Part shown: positions 8,660 through 15,937 of the stretch, one piece after another | How the letters are laid out: every line of letters begins with the position of its first letter | How positions within the stretch are numbered: position 1 is the first letter of the stretch | Source of the DNA: Sphingomonas caeni | GTDB lineage: Bacteria; Pseudomonadota; Alphaproteobacteria; Sphingomonadales; Sphingomonadaceae | DNA length: 64,000 nucleotides | Assembly (NCBI RefSeq): GCF_026013415.1 | Contig: NZ_JAPDOK010000006.1 | Coordinates: forward strand, 124,001-188,000 | Direction of reading: 5' to 3' | The notes under the pieces: model-generated | Databases searched by the model: none | What the model was told of the DNA's origin: nothing | Seen by the model: the letters and a program-made list of their open reading frames with translations, nothing else | Position numbers and translations under genes: made by a program

Positions 8660-9298
8660 ATGGCGGACGATATGAGTGGGCATCCACCGAGCGGGCCGGG
8701 CCATGCGCTCGAGCGGCTGATCTTCTTTTCGGATGCGGTGTTCGCGATCGCGATTACCCTGCTGGTGATCGAGATCCATGTGCCCGAGCTGCATGACGGG
8801 CATTTCAGCGACCTCGACTTCATCGCCGAGCTGGCGCAGCTGACCCCGAACTTCATCGGCTTCTTCACGTCCTTCTTCGTGATCGGGGCGTTCTGGGCAG
8901 GGCATCACCGCGCCTTCGATTGCGCGCGGCATTGGAATCCGCGGCTGATCTGGCCCAATCTGATGATGCTCTCGGCGATCGCGGCCATGCCCTTCTTCAC
9001 CGCTTTCTCGTCCAAATATTATGGGCACCGGGTGCCGGTGGCGCTCTATTGCAGCTGGCTGCTGCTCACCGCGCTGCTCAATATCCGCGTCGTCGCCCTG
9101 GTGACCGCGCCGGCGATTGCGGGTGAGGAAATGACTCCGGCGCGGCGCTGGGCGATCCGGCAGCGCGGAATTGGCGTGGCGCTGGGCGCGGCGACGGCGG
9201 TAGTGGTCAGCCTGTTCGCGCCGCCGTTCGGCCAGCCCGCCATAATGTCGATCCCGTTCTGGATGCTCCTGCTGCGCCGGATCGGGCCCAGGGGCTGA
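8660..9298 (+). CDS. TMEM175-like (DUF1211) membrane protein, putative K+ channel
   Basis: The 212-residue protein has about six membrane helices. In the first helix it carries the family signature FFSDAVFAIAITLLVIEIHV, including the conserved Phe-Ser-Asp. Prokaryotic TMEM175 proteins form tetrameric potassium channels in the inner membrane, with pore-lining hydrophobic residues in this helix. The stop codon overlaps the next start (TGATG), so it is translationally coupled to the cupin gene that follows. Confidence 0.85.
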   Translation: MADDMSGHPPSGPGHALERLIFFSDAVFAIAITLLVIEIHVPELHDGHFSDLDFIAELAQLTPNFIGFFTSFFVIGAFWAGHHRAFDCARHWNPRLIWPNLMMLSAIAAMPFFTAFSSKYYGHRVPVALYCSWLLLTALLNIRVVALVTAPAIAGEEMTPARRWAIRQRGIGVALGAATAVVVSLFAPPFGQPAIMSIPFWMLLLRRIGPRG

Positions 9299-9732
9299 TG
9301 GATCCCGAAGCGCGCGCGCTGATCGCGGCGCTGGGATTGGCGCCGCACCCCGAGGGCGGCTGGTATCGCGAGACCTGGCGGGCCGCGGAAGGGCCGGGCA
9401 TGCGCGCGGGCGGGACGGCGATCCATTTCCTGCTCGAGGCCGGGCAGCGTTCGCACTGGCACCGGGTCGATGCCGACGAGCTGTGGCTGTGGCATGCGGG
9501 TTCGCCGCTGGAAGTGCTGGTCGAACAGGAAAATGGTGCGGTGCAAAAGTCTGCGCTTGGCGGGGATGTGGCCGGCGGCTACCAGCCCCAGTGCCTGGTG
9601 CCGGCGAATCGCTGGCAATCGACCGAGGCGCAGGCGGGCTGGGCGCTGGTGAGCTGCGTAGTGGTCCCCGGGTTCGACTTTGCGGGGTTCGAGCTGGCAG
9701 CCCCGGGCTGGAGCCCACCCGGCCTCGAATAG
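9298..9732 (+). CDS. Cupin-fold protein (DUF985 family)
   Basis: At 144 residues it contains the DUF985 pattern: HPEGGWYRETWR near the N terminus, AIHFLLEAGQRSHWHRVDADELW in the middle (with possible metal-binding His residues), and a C-terminal VVPGFDFAGFEL strand. These are single-domain beta-barrel cupins of unknown substrate. It overlaps the TMEM175-like gene by one base and probably shares its mRNA. Confidence 0.87.
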   Translation: MDPEARALIAALGLAPHPEGGWYRETWRAAEGPGMRAGGTAIHFLLEAGQRSHWHRVDADELWLWHAGSPLEVLVEQENGAVQKSALGGDVAGGYQPQCLVPANRWQSTEAQAGWALVSCVVVPGFDFAGFELAAPGWSPPGLE

Positions 9733-9738
9733 CCCGCC

Positions 9739-9765
9739 TTATCCCCATTATCCACGTTATCAACA
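9739..9765. promoter_or_regulatory. Three abutting DnaA-box-like nonamers
   Basis: TTATCCCCA (9739-9747), TTATCCACG (9748-9756) and TTATCAACA (9757-9765) lie head to tail without spacers. Compared with the E. coli consensus TTATCCACA they carry one to two mismatches. They begin seven bases after the cupin gene's stop codon, about 55 bases upstream of the putative structured RNA. DnaA binding is inferred from sequence only. Confidence 0.45.
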
Positions 9766-9819
9766 GGCCAAATGGCCCATTTCGCGCTTTCCATGGCGGC
9801 GATTCAGTGACAGTTTCAT

Positions 9820-10304
9820 AACTGTAAGGAGGCGGTGGCGCCGAGGGAAACCGAGGCAAAGCCAAGAACTTACAACGGACGGGAAGACAGCGGAGACCTT
9901 CGGGCGACCAACGAAATCCAGTCCAGGATGCTCCGATGGGTCGGATGCGGAAGGGCTGCGAAAGCAGCGTGGAAACATCGGGCGGAAGGGGAGGCGCAAG
10001 CCCGACCGGAAGCCTCGAAGGGGAGAACGGCGAAAGCGGTTCGAAGCTTCGGGATTGTTCGGAATAAAGTGTCCAGCAAGGCTTCGTTGCTGCCCCCGGC
10101 AGTCTCGAAGCGGGCCGCCGAGGTCCGGGAAACTGAAACTCCTTCGGGAGCGGAAACATACCGGCCTCGACGACCGACGCGAAGCTCGCATGCCCTTGCC
10201 GGCGCGAGCGGAGCATGCCGCCGAAACCAGGCCCAAGTGTCCTTCGGGACCCAAGAGCCGAAGTCCGGTGACACGGGGGCTGGCAGCGATGCCGGCCCCC
10301 TTTT
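9820..10304 (+). ncRNA. Probable structured non-coding RNA (unidentified)
   Basis: About 480 bases without a credible protein hold many compact hairpins closed by stable tetraloops. Examples are CTGC-GAAA-GCAG (9956-9967), CTCC-TTCG-GGAG (10139-10150) and GTCC-TTCG-GGAC (10238-10249). There is also a stem CAGCAA/TTGCTG (10075-10093) and a possible long-range pairing GTAAG/CTTAC near the 5' end. The segment ends in a strong intrinsic terminator. Purine-rich GAAA linkers between helices are typical of large folded RNAs. I do not find the conserved GAGGAAAGTCC core of RNase P RNA, nor tmRNA landmarks. The 5' end is approximate. The strand is set by the terminator and tetraloops. Confidence 0.62.
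10275..10304 (+). terminator. Intrinsic terminator of the structured RNA
   Basis: GGGGGCTGGC (10275-10284) pairs with GCCGGCCCCC (10291-10300) in a 10-bp stem with one G-U pair and a 6-base loop. TTTT follows at 10301-10304. This is a classic Rho-independent terminator on the plus strand. Confidence 0.82.
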
Positions 10305-10559
10305 GCTGTCCGGCGGCAATCGATCCATTCTGGTTCAATGTGTCACCCCATGGCACAGTGGAACCATTTGCCGGGGGTGCTGTTCTTCCGGCGATGCGCG
10401 TATTAGCCTGTTCCCAGGACAAGTTGGCGCCCCGCGCCCCGGTCGCCTCCCCTTGTCTGATCATGCGTGGCCATGCGTATTTCCCATCCGCAGGCCGTCA
10501 GCGTATGTGACGCCGCGGTTCGGCTTCGCCAAACTTCGGAAAAACAAGGGGAGGCACCG

Positions 10560-10961
10560 TTGGGCCGATTGTTCGAACGCCTGGCACAGGGCGTGGCGGG
10601 ATGGGCGGGCAGGCCGCCGGCTTTCGTCCTTGCGCTGCTGACCATCATCGTCTGGGTGGTGACCGGGCCGCTCTTCAATTGGTCCGACACGTGGCAGCTG
10701 GTGATCAACACCGGCACCACGATCGTGACCTTCCTGATGGTGTTCCTGATCCAGAACGCCCAGAATCGCGACGCATCGGCGATCCAGGCCAAGCTCGACG
10801 AGATCATCCGCGCGCTCAAGGGCGGGCGGAACGAGTTCATCGGGATCGAGCATCTGAGCGAGCATGAGCTGATGCAGATCCGCGAGACGCTCGAGCGCGA
10901 ATGCGTGGGCGACGAGCCTGGACGGCATCGCGATATCGAGCGGCTGCTGGGGCGGCGCTAG
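10560..10961 (+). CDS. Low-affinity iron permease family protein
   Basis: From TTG 10560 the product is 133 residues with two membrane helices (FVLALLTIIVWVVTGPLF and LVINTGTTIVTFLMVFLIQN). They are followed by the diagnostic QNAQNRDASAIQAKLDEII segment of the PF04120 family. Proteins of this family were named after yeast Fet4, but the bacterial ones are short and iron transport is unproven. The TTG is preceded by AGGGGAGG at five-base spacing, which fixes the start. An ATG at 10467 would add 31 residues that do not look like the family. The gene is downstream of the structured RNA. Confidence 0.82.
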   Translation: MGRLFERLAQGVAGWAGRPPAFVLALLTIIVWVVTGPLFNWSDTWQLVINTGTTIVTFLMVFLIQNAQNRDASAIQAKLDEIIRALKGGRNEFIGIEHLSEHELMQIRETLERECVGDEPGRHRDIERLLGRR

Positions 10962-10984
10962 CGGGCCAGGCTGGGGAGGCGCGG

Positions 10985-11410
10985 TTACAGCAGCTCCGCG
11001 CTCAGGCTTACCTGGGCATTGAGCAGCTTGGAGACGGGGCAGTTCGCCTTGGCGCCCGCGGCGAGTTCGTCAAACTGTTGGGGGGAGATGCCGGGGACCG
11101 ACGCCTTCAGGGTCAGGTCCGAGCGGGTGATGGTGAAGCCGCCATCCGATTGTTCGAGCTTGACCGCGGCGCTGGTGTCGAGCGTTCCCTCGCTGAAGCC
11201 GGCGCGGGCGAGCGCGAAACTGAGCGCCATGGTGAAGCAGCTCGCATGCGCGGCGGCGATCAGTTCCTCGGGGTTGGTGCCCTTTTCATTCTCGAAGCGG
11301 GTGGCGAAGCCGTAAAACTGGTCGGTCAGCACGCCCGACTGGGTCGAGACGCTGCCGCGCCCCTCCTTGCCGAAGCCGACATAGCGGGCGGATGCGGTGC
11401 GGGTGGTCAT
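10985..11410 (-). CDS. OsmC-like peroxiredoxin
   Basis: The 141-residue protein matches the OsmC/Ohr fold: an N-terminal strand domain, NPEELIAAAHASCFTMAL with the first redox Cys, and KANCPVSKLLNA with the second. OsmC enzymes reduce organic hydroperoxides in the cytoplasm using dithiols. Its length and the AHASCF motif favour OsmC over Ohr. GAGGAG precedes the ATG. It faces the iron permease gene tail-to-tail and lies downstream of the diguanylate cyclase cluster on the same strand. Confidence 0.92.
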   Translation of the reverse strand: MTTRTASARYVGFGKEGRGSVSTQSGVLTDQFYGFATRFENEKGTNPEELIAAAHASCFTMALSFALARAGFSEGTLDTSAAVKLEQSDGGFTITRSDLTLKASVPGISPQQFDELAAGAKANCPVSKLLNAQVSLSAELL

Positions 11411-11549
11411 GCGCGACTCCTCGGATGATGGGCCGGACGGACATAGCGCCGGGCGCGAACGCCGTCACGCCGCCCCGATAGTCGCTCCGTTATGGCGGCA
11501 ATTGCCCGGCGTCCCCCGCAATGTCGGCGGGCGGGACGCCGGCTGGCGG

Positions 11550-11741
11550 CTAGATCAGCTCGATCACGCGCGGGGCCTCGCGTATCGCGCGGGCGGCGGC
11601 GACGCGTTCCTCGCGCTCGGCCATGTCGAGCCAGGCGGCCTCGGCGCGCAGGCAGCGCTCACGCACATTGGCGAGCGTCGCCGTATCGGCATCGCGGCGC
11701 GCCTGCGCGGCATTTTCGCGGTAATTGAGGTGATGGGCCAT
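11550..11741 (-). CDS. Small paralogous protein A flanking the GGDEF gene
   Basis: This 63-residue soluble, highly charged helical protein starts MAHHLNYRENAAQARRDAD and carries NVRERCLRAEAAWLDMAERE. Almost the same sequence occurs in the protein at 12958..13152 on the other side of the diguanylate cyclase, showing a duplication. CGGAGAAG precedes the start. No known domain is recognised; the length and single Cys within the conserved core suggest a helical hairpin that may dimerise. The function is unknown. Confidence 0.75.
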   Translation of the reverse strand: MAHHLNYRENAAQARRDADTATLANVRERCLRAEAAWLDMAEREERVAAARAIREAPRVIELI

Positions 11742-11844
11742 GCGCTTCTCCGGTGTCGTGCGGACGCAGGAGACGCGGCGAACGGCCCGCCCCATGTGGG
11801 TGGCCGGGGCCGGAATTGCAAGACGATGCGGGCTCACGGCACGC

Positions 11845-12876
11845 TCAGGCCGCCGCGCGGTCCTCGGGCGGATGGGCGAGGACGCGGTTCCGGCCGGCGA
11901 GCTTGGCCTGATAGAGCAGGGCATCGGCGACGCGCAGCGCGGCATCGAAGGGCGGCGGCGTGAAGGCGGCGATGCCGGCCGAGAAGGTGACCTTGCCCAG
12001 GCTCTCGCCCGTCTCGCGGACGCGCAGCGCGCGGTAGCCGAGCGTCTCGCGGACATCGTCGATGATCTCGGCGGCGCGCGCGGGATCGGGCTCGTCGAGC
12101 ACGACGAGGAACTCCTCGCCGCCCCAGCGCGCGACCAGATGCGGGGCGCAACCGTCGGCCAGCGCGGCGGCGACGACCTTGAGCACGCGATCGCCCACCT
12201 CATGGCCATGGCTGTCGTTGATCGCCTTGAACGCATCGATATCGCACACCGCGACGGTGCGCGGCCGGTTGGGATCGAGCCCGGCGATATGTTCGGTGAT
12301 GCCGCGCCGGTTGAGCAGCCCGGTCAGCTCATCGCGCATCGCATCGTTGCGCGCCTCGGCGACCTCGTCGCGCAGATGCTCGATCTCCTCGACCGCGGCG
12401 GCGAGCCGCTCCTCGGTCGCGCGGGTGCGCTCGATCATCGAGGAGAGGACCGCGCTGACCGAACGGACGTCGGTTTCGATATCGCCCAGGCCCGCGGAGA
12501 GATCGCGCCCGAACTTGTTGGTCGCGGCGGCGGCGTCGGCGGCGAGGTCGGCCAGATGGAGGGTCTGGTGGCGGAGGCGCTCATGCTCCTCGGCATCCTC
12601 GACATTGCCGCCCGACATGGCGGCGAGGATGGCATCGGCGAGCGCGTGGCTCATCGGGGCGCTGTCGGTCGCCTCGGCGATGGCATGCGCGGCGAGGCTG
12701 GTCCTGTCCGAAAGTGCTGCATGGACGAGCGCGTAATAGCGCGGCGCGGAGGGGATGCCGTGGGTCTTGAGATAGGCGAGGACATCGGCGCCGAAATCGG
12801 CCGACTGCGCGCCGGAATCCTGATTTTCCTCGCGGCGGCGAGGGCGCAGACGAGACAGCATTCGAACCTCCGGCAT
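11845..12876 (-). CDS. Diguanylate cyclase (GGDEF domain)
   Basis: The 343-residue protein has an N-terminal alpha-helical region of about 170 residues without recognised sensor domain, including a probable coiled coil before the catalytic part. A GGDEF domain follows, with DELTGLLNRRG, DIDAFKAINDSHGHEVGD and the active-site RWGGEEF at residues 250-256. It should condense two GTP into c-di-GMP. The product-inhibition I-site, normally RxxD four residues before the Arg-aromatic-GG, reads CAPH here and appears lost. No membrane helix is evident, so it is cytoplasmic. Confidence 0.93.
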   Translation of the reverse strand: MPEVRMLSRLRPRRREENQDSGAQSADFGADVLAYLKTHGIPSAPRYYALVHAALSDRTSLAAHAIAEATDSAPMSHALADAILAAMSGGNVEDAEEHERLRHQTLHLADLAADAAAATNKFGRDLSAGLGDIETDVRSVSAVLSSMIERTRATEERLAAAVEEIEHLRDEVAEARNDAMRDELTGLLNRRGITEHIAGLDPNRPRTVAVCDIDAFKAINDSHGHEVGDRVLKVVAAALADGCAPHLVARWGGEEFLVVLDEPDPARAAEIIDDVRETLGYRALRVRETGESLGKVTFSAGIAAFTPPPFDAALRVADALLYQAKLAGRNRVLAHPPEDRAAA

Positions 12877-12957
12877 GTAAAACGACTGGTGACCGGAAAT
12901 GTTGAATATTGCGTTTGCGATACGATCGCGGAGAGGGGGAGCGAGGCCGGCCGCGGC

Positions 12958-13152
12958 TCAGCCGGCGGCGGGAGTGGCGCCCTTTTCGCGCGCGGCGCGA
13001 TTGGCTTCGAACCGTTCCTGGCGGATCGCCATGTCGAGCCAGGCGGATTCGGCGCGGAGGCAGCGTTCGCGGACATTGTCGAGCGTCGTGAGATCGGCAT
13101 CGGCGCGGGCGCGCGCGGCAAATTGGCGGTAGCTGAGATGGAGATTGGCCAT
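12958..13152 (-). CDS. Small paralogous protein B flanking the GGDEF gene
   Basis: The 64-residue product starts MANLHLSYRQFAARARADAD and contains NVRERCLRAESAWLDMAIRQ, nearly identical to protein A at 11550..11741. An ATG 18 bases upstream is possible, but the chosen one has CGGAG at good spacing and aligns with the start of protein A. It lies between the cold-shock gene and the diguanylate cyclase gene on the same strand, so these may be coexpressed. The function is unknown. Confidence 0.75.
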   Translation of the reverse strand: MANLHLSYRQFAARARADADLTTLDNVRERCLRAESAWLDMAIRQERFEANRAAREKGATPAAG

Positions 13153-13211
13153 GGGGGCTCCGCGGGACATAGGGCCGGCCGGGCGGGGGATCCCCGCCCG
13201 GCACAGCGGGA

Positions 13212-13424
13212 TCAGTCGACCGACTGGAGATTGACCGCCGAGGTCTTGCCGCGGTTGTCGGTCTCGAGCTCATAGTTGACGCGCTGGTTCTGGTTGAGCG
13301 TCGCCATGCCCGCGCGCTCGACGGCGCTGATATGGACGAAGGCGTCCTGCCCGCCCTCATCGGGGGCGATGAAGCCATAGCCCTTGTCGGTATTGAAGAA
13401 TTTGACGGTGCCGGAAATGGACAT
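13212..13424 (-). CDS. CspA-family cold-shock protein
   Basis: The 70-residue single OB-fold protein has both RNA-binding motifs, KGYGFIAP (RNP1) and DAFVHIS (RNP2), plus the starting MSISGTVKFFNTDKG. Such proteins bind single-stranded RNA or DNA and melt mRNA structure. The ATG at 13424 matches the family start; an in-frame upstream ATG would add an atypical 11-residue leader. It heads the minus-strand cluster with the two small paralogues and the diguanylate cyclase. Confidence 0.95.
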   Translation of the reverse strand: MSISGTVKFFNTDKGYGFIAPDEGGQDAFVHISAVERAGMATLNQNQRVNYELETDNRGKTSAVNLQSVD

Positions 13425-13661
13425 GCTGATTTTCCTTCTGTGGGCGGCGCACCCCAAACGGGCGTGCCTCGCGCTGCGGAGGCGAGGAGAAGGAAAAAGG
13501 GAGCCGCAAAGCGCCGAGAGACCGTCTGATTGCGACTGTAGCGAGGGGGGATATGGGGGATGGGGTGGGTGAGCGCAAGGGATATCGCCCGGAGCGGTGG
13601 GGCGGCAATTGGTGTATTGTCACCGTGTTCCCGTGATCTGGGACCTGACGGGGAGAGGGTG

Positions 13662-14033
13662 ATGCGGCGATTGGGCCCGCTGGCGGCGATGGCAGTGATG
13701 GTTTCGGGATGCGCCGGGCATTGGTCGCGGAGCTATGACCGCTGGGAGGGCCTGTGGAGCGGGCCGTACCGGGCATGGGCGCTCTGCATCGACGAGCGAT
13801 CGAACGCCTATCTCCAGCACGAGGCGCCGCCGGCCTGGTACAAGGGGCCGACAAGGACGACCTCACAGATCATCTTCACCTGGGTGCTCGCCGACTGCGC
13901 GGGGCTGATGCACGGGCCGGGCTGGGACAATCTCAAGCCGGCGGCGTACGAGCGGTTGATCGGGGATGCGTGGCAGCACTTCCTGACGGTGGACGCGCGG
14001 ATTCAGGGGGATATTGAGGCTTCGATTGTTTGA
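13662..14033 (+). CDS. Hypothetical lipoprotein
   Basis: The 123-residue product starts MRRLGPLAAMAVMVSGCAGH, a lipoprotein signal with lipobox VSGC, so it is likely anchored by its Cys. The mature part is rich in Trp and Tyr and has two further Cys (ALCIDERS and VLADCAGL), perhaps a disulfide. GGAGAGGGTG precedes the ATG. No domain is recognised. It lies at the edge of the repeat-rich accessory region. Confidence 0.65.
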   Translation: MRRLGPLAAMAVMVSGCAGHWSRSYDRWEGLWSGPYRAWALCIDERSNAYLQHEAPPAWYKGPTRTTSQIIFTWVLADCAGLMHGPGWDNLKPAAYERLIGDAWQHFLTVDARIQGDIEASIV

Positions 14034-14058
14034 GGCGTGCGGTGGGATTGGGGGTTTT

Positions 14059-14100
14059 GCACGTGTCGCCGTAATCTGGCAGGCCCGTCACCGTAATGCC
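14059..14100. repeat. CACCGTAAT dispersed repeat, cluster 1
   Basis: Two copies occur: GCACGTGTCGCCGTAATC from 14060 and GTCACCGTAATGCC from 14087. They fall right after the 3' end of the lipoprotein gene. The same core recurs at 14577..14621, 15728..15836 and, in altered form, 15938..16010 and near 13617. Confidence 0.7.
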
Positions 14101-14129
14101 CCGGACAGGACAATTGTAGGAGGCTGGAC

Positions 14130-14492
14130 ATGAAGATGCTCCCCTTGCTCACCGTCGCTGCGCTGGCGGCGGCCCCGGCCTCCGCCAAGACCTATACGTG
14201 CCGCAGCGACCGGGGGAACGAGCTGGGCGTCGTGGTGGGAGACAACCGGCTGTCGCTGGACGACGGGCGAAAGCTGACCTTGCTGTGCGGACGGGGCGCC
14301 GCCGGGCGGTGCACGCGGACCGGGGATGGCGGGTGGAACTATACCGGGGCGCTGGGGATGATCCAGTTCGTGCCCGAGAGCGGCGTGTTCGCGAAGCCGG
14401 CGGTGTTCCGGATGCAGGCGCCCGGGGCGGGGACGTGGACCAGCTATATGTGCCGGGTGATGGGGGGCGGCAGGGTCTGGCGCGCGGGATAG
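14130..14492 (+). CDS. Hypothetical secreted protein
   Basis: The 120-residue protein has a signal peptide (MKMLPLLTVAALAAAPASA, cleavage after residue 19). The mature domain has four Cys (YTCRSD, LLCGRG, GRCTRT, YMCRVM), which could form two periplasmic disulfides. AGGAGG precedes the ATG at normal spacing. No family is recognised. The GC content is like the surrounding core genome, unlike the AT-rich genes at 16-17.9 kb. Confidence 0.68.
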   Translation: MKMLPLLTVAALAAAPASAKTYTCRSDRGNELGVVVGDNRLSLDDGRKLTLLCGRGAAGRCTRTGDGGWNYTGALGMIQFVPESGVFAKPAVFRMQAPGAGTWTSYMCRVMGGGRVWRAG

Positions 14493-14576
14493 GCGTGGCG
14501 GGGGTGTAGGCTGAAGGATATGCCGGCGGGTCGGGGCGAGGATCTCGATCGCTGCTGCCGGGATGCGGTGGATTGG

Positions 14577-14621
14577 TGCACTGTCACCGTAATCACCGTA
14601 ATCCCACTGTCACCGTAATCC
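14577..14621. repeat. CACCGTAAT dispersed repeat, cluster 2
   Basis: Three exact CACCGTAAT cores occur at 14585, 14594 and 14611, within TGCACTGTCACCGTAATC and ACTGTCACCGTAATCC. They lie between the secreted-protein gene and the small minus-strand gene. Confidence 0.8.
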
Positions 14622-14765
14622 GAGGGCGCGCCGGCGATGGAAGGTGAGGCGAAGGTGAGGCCAATCGCGCACGCGGCGGGGCCCCCGCGCGTGGCATCCG
14701 GTGCCGGAAGTTGACACCAACTTGACACTGATCGACGCCTGTTCGCGCGGCTGGGGTGCCCCATG

Positions 14766-15005
14766 TCAGTCGCGCTCCCAGAAGCCGGTGGTCCTGAGCG
14801 CCTCGCGGCGGGCGGCGGCATGGGCGCGGAGGAGGGTTTCGGTACGGGCGCGGTTGGCGACGATTTGCGGGGAGGGGGCGCGGGGCGCGGCGGCGGTGAG
14901 GCGGCCGGCGTCGAGATGGGCCTGCCATTCGCGGGCGGCGCGGAGGGCGTCGGCGGGGTGGGGGATTTCGGGGGCGGTTTGGGTGGCCTGGGTGATGGCT
15001 GGCAT
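14766..15005 (-). CDS. Hypothetical small helical protein
   Basis: The 79-residue product begins MPAITQATQTAPEIPHPADA and ends LRTTGFWERD. It is rich in Ala and Arg and predicted helical, with no Cys, signal peptide or known domain. A strong ribosome site, CGGAGGA, lies eight bases before the ATG, which supports real translation despite overlapping plus-strand frames. The function is unknown. Confidence 0.55.
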   Translation of the reverse strand: MPAITQATQTAPEIPHPADALRAAREWQAHLDAGRLTAAAPRAPSPQIVANRARTETLLRAHAAARREALRTTGFWERD

Positions 15006-15138
15006 TGGCGCGGTCCTCCGGTTGCGTCGCGCGGTTGGGCGCGAGTCGTTGGGTGGACCGGGTTTTTATGCGGGAATGGGGGTTGTAGGACAGGGGTTTG
15101 TTTTTGGTTTGTTCTGGATATTTGACCAATACGGATAA

Positions 15139-15390
15139 ATGGGACATGATACCGGCATGACCTTGGCAGGCTTTCCTCGGATTTCGGTGGACCCGGCGGT
15201 ATGCGGCGGGCGGCCCGTGGTGACGGGGACGCGCATGCGCGTGACCGATGTGCTGGAGATGCTGGCGGGCGGGGCGACGCCGGCGGAGGTCACCGCGGAC
15301 TTTCCCTATTTGAGCGAAGATGATGTTCGCGCGGTGCTGGCCTATGCGGCCAGCCAGGCGGACCATCCGGTGGTGCTCGCCGCCGAATGA
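15139..15390 (+). CDS. DUF433 antitoxin
   Basis: The 83-residue protein has the DUF433 signature: ISVDPAVCGGRPVVTGTRMR, then a helix-turn-helix-like VTDVLEMLAGGATPAEVTAD and SEDDVRAVLAYAA. DUF433 proteins pair with PIN-like toxins and are thought to neutralise them and bind their own promoter. The stop overlaps the next start (ATGA), the usual coupling in toxin-antitoxin operons. An in-frame ATG at 15157 is an alternative start. Confidence 0.88.
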   Translation: MGHDTGMTLAGFPRISVDPAVCGGRPVVTGTRMRVTDVLEMLAGGATPAEVTADFPYLSEDDVRAVLAYAASQADHPVVLAAE

Positions 15391-15710
15391 AATTCCTGAT
15401 CGACGCGCAATTGCCGCCCGCTTTGTGCGGGTGGTTGCGCGAGCGTGGGCATGAGGCGGTTCATGTCTTCGAGATCGGGATGGTGGCGGCCGGCGATGCC
15501 GAGATCGCGGCGCGGGTTGCGGCCGATGGCGCGGTGTTGGTTAGCAAGGACGAGGATTTCGTGACGCTGTGGCTGCCGGACCGGTTTGCGTTCGTGTGGC
15601 TGCGGTGCGGGAATGCTACGAACCGGGCGCTGGTGGGGTGGCTTGAGGTGCGGTGGGGGCGGGTTGAGGTGTTGCTGCGGGATGGGGAGCGGTTTGTGGA
15701 GGTGCGGTAG
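15387..15710 (+). CDS. DUF5615 PIN-like toxin
   Basis: The 107-residue protein begins MKFLIDAQLPPALCGWLRER, with the acidic Asp of the PIN-like fold. It continues with HVFEIGMVAAGDAEI and VSKDEDFVTLW, where the paired acidic residues of the predicted RNase site lie. DUF5615 proteins are PIN-domain relatives partnered with DUF433 antitoxins (compare the upstream gene, four-base overlap). Predicted activity is Mg-dependent cleavage of RNA. The last 24 residues are duplicated as a remnant at 15853..15924. Confidence 0.88.
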   Translation: MKFLIDAQLPPALCGWLRERGHEAVHVFEIGMVAAGDAEIAARVAADGAVLVSKDEDFVTLWLPDRFAFVWLRCGNATNRALVGWLEVRWGRVEVLLRDGERFVEVR

Positions 15711-15727
15711 ATTAGTGCATTTAGTAA

Positions 15728-15836
15728 ACTGTCACCGTAATTCACCGTAATTCCACCGTAATTCGTAGTAAACTGTCACCGTAATTCGAATTTTAGGGTA
15801 GCAAAAAAGGGGTAATTGCACCTGTCACCGTAATTC
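15728..15836. repeat. CACCGTAAT dispersed repeat, cluster 3
   Basis: Five exact CACCGTAAT cores occur at 15733, 15743, 15754, 15777 and 15826, the last within GCACCTGTCACCGTAATTCC. They separate the intact toxin gene from the truncated toxin copy at 15853..15924. Confidence 0.85.
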
Positions 15837-15852
15837 CCGGGGATTGTCGGCT

Positions 15853-15924
15853 TGGCTGGAGGTCAGGTGGGCACGGGTTGAGGTGTTGCTGGGGGACGGG
15901 GAGCGGTTTGTGGAGGTGCGGTGA
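15853..15924 (+). pseudogene. Remnant 3' end of a second DUF5615 toxin gene
   Basis: Read from 15853 the sequence encodes WLEVRWARVEVLLGDGERF followed by VEVR and TGA. This differs from the C terminus of the toxin at 15387..15710 by only two residues (Gly to Ala, Arg to Gly). Nothing upstream continues the toxin frame; repeat cluster 3 takes its place. This looks like the residue of a tandem toxin-antitoxin copy lost by recombination or deletion. Confidence 0.8.
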
Positions 15925-15937
15925 GATTGGGGAATTA

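Noticed and set aside
9739..9765. Chromosomal replication origin
   Set aside because: Only three imperfect DnaA boxes, no AT-rich unwinding region, and none of the usual origin-flanking genes are present.
9820..10304. RNase P RNA or tmRNA as the identity of the structured RNA
   Set aside because: The universal GAGGAAAGTCC core and the tmRNA T-arm and tag sequence are not found; the GGTTCGAAGC near 10038 does not sit in a T-stem.
9760..10641. Several overlapping open frames across the putative structured RNA (234, 152 and 268 codons)
   Set aside because: They run through perfect hairpins and a terminator on both strands, have no family resemblance or ribosome sites, and are rich in Arg/Ser/Pro; best explained as chance frames.
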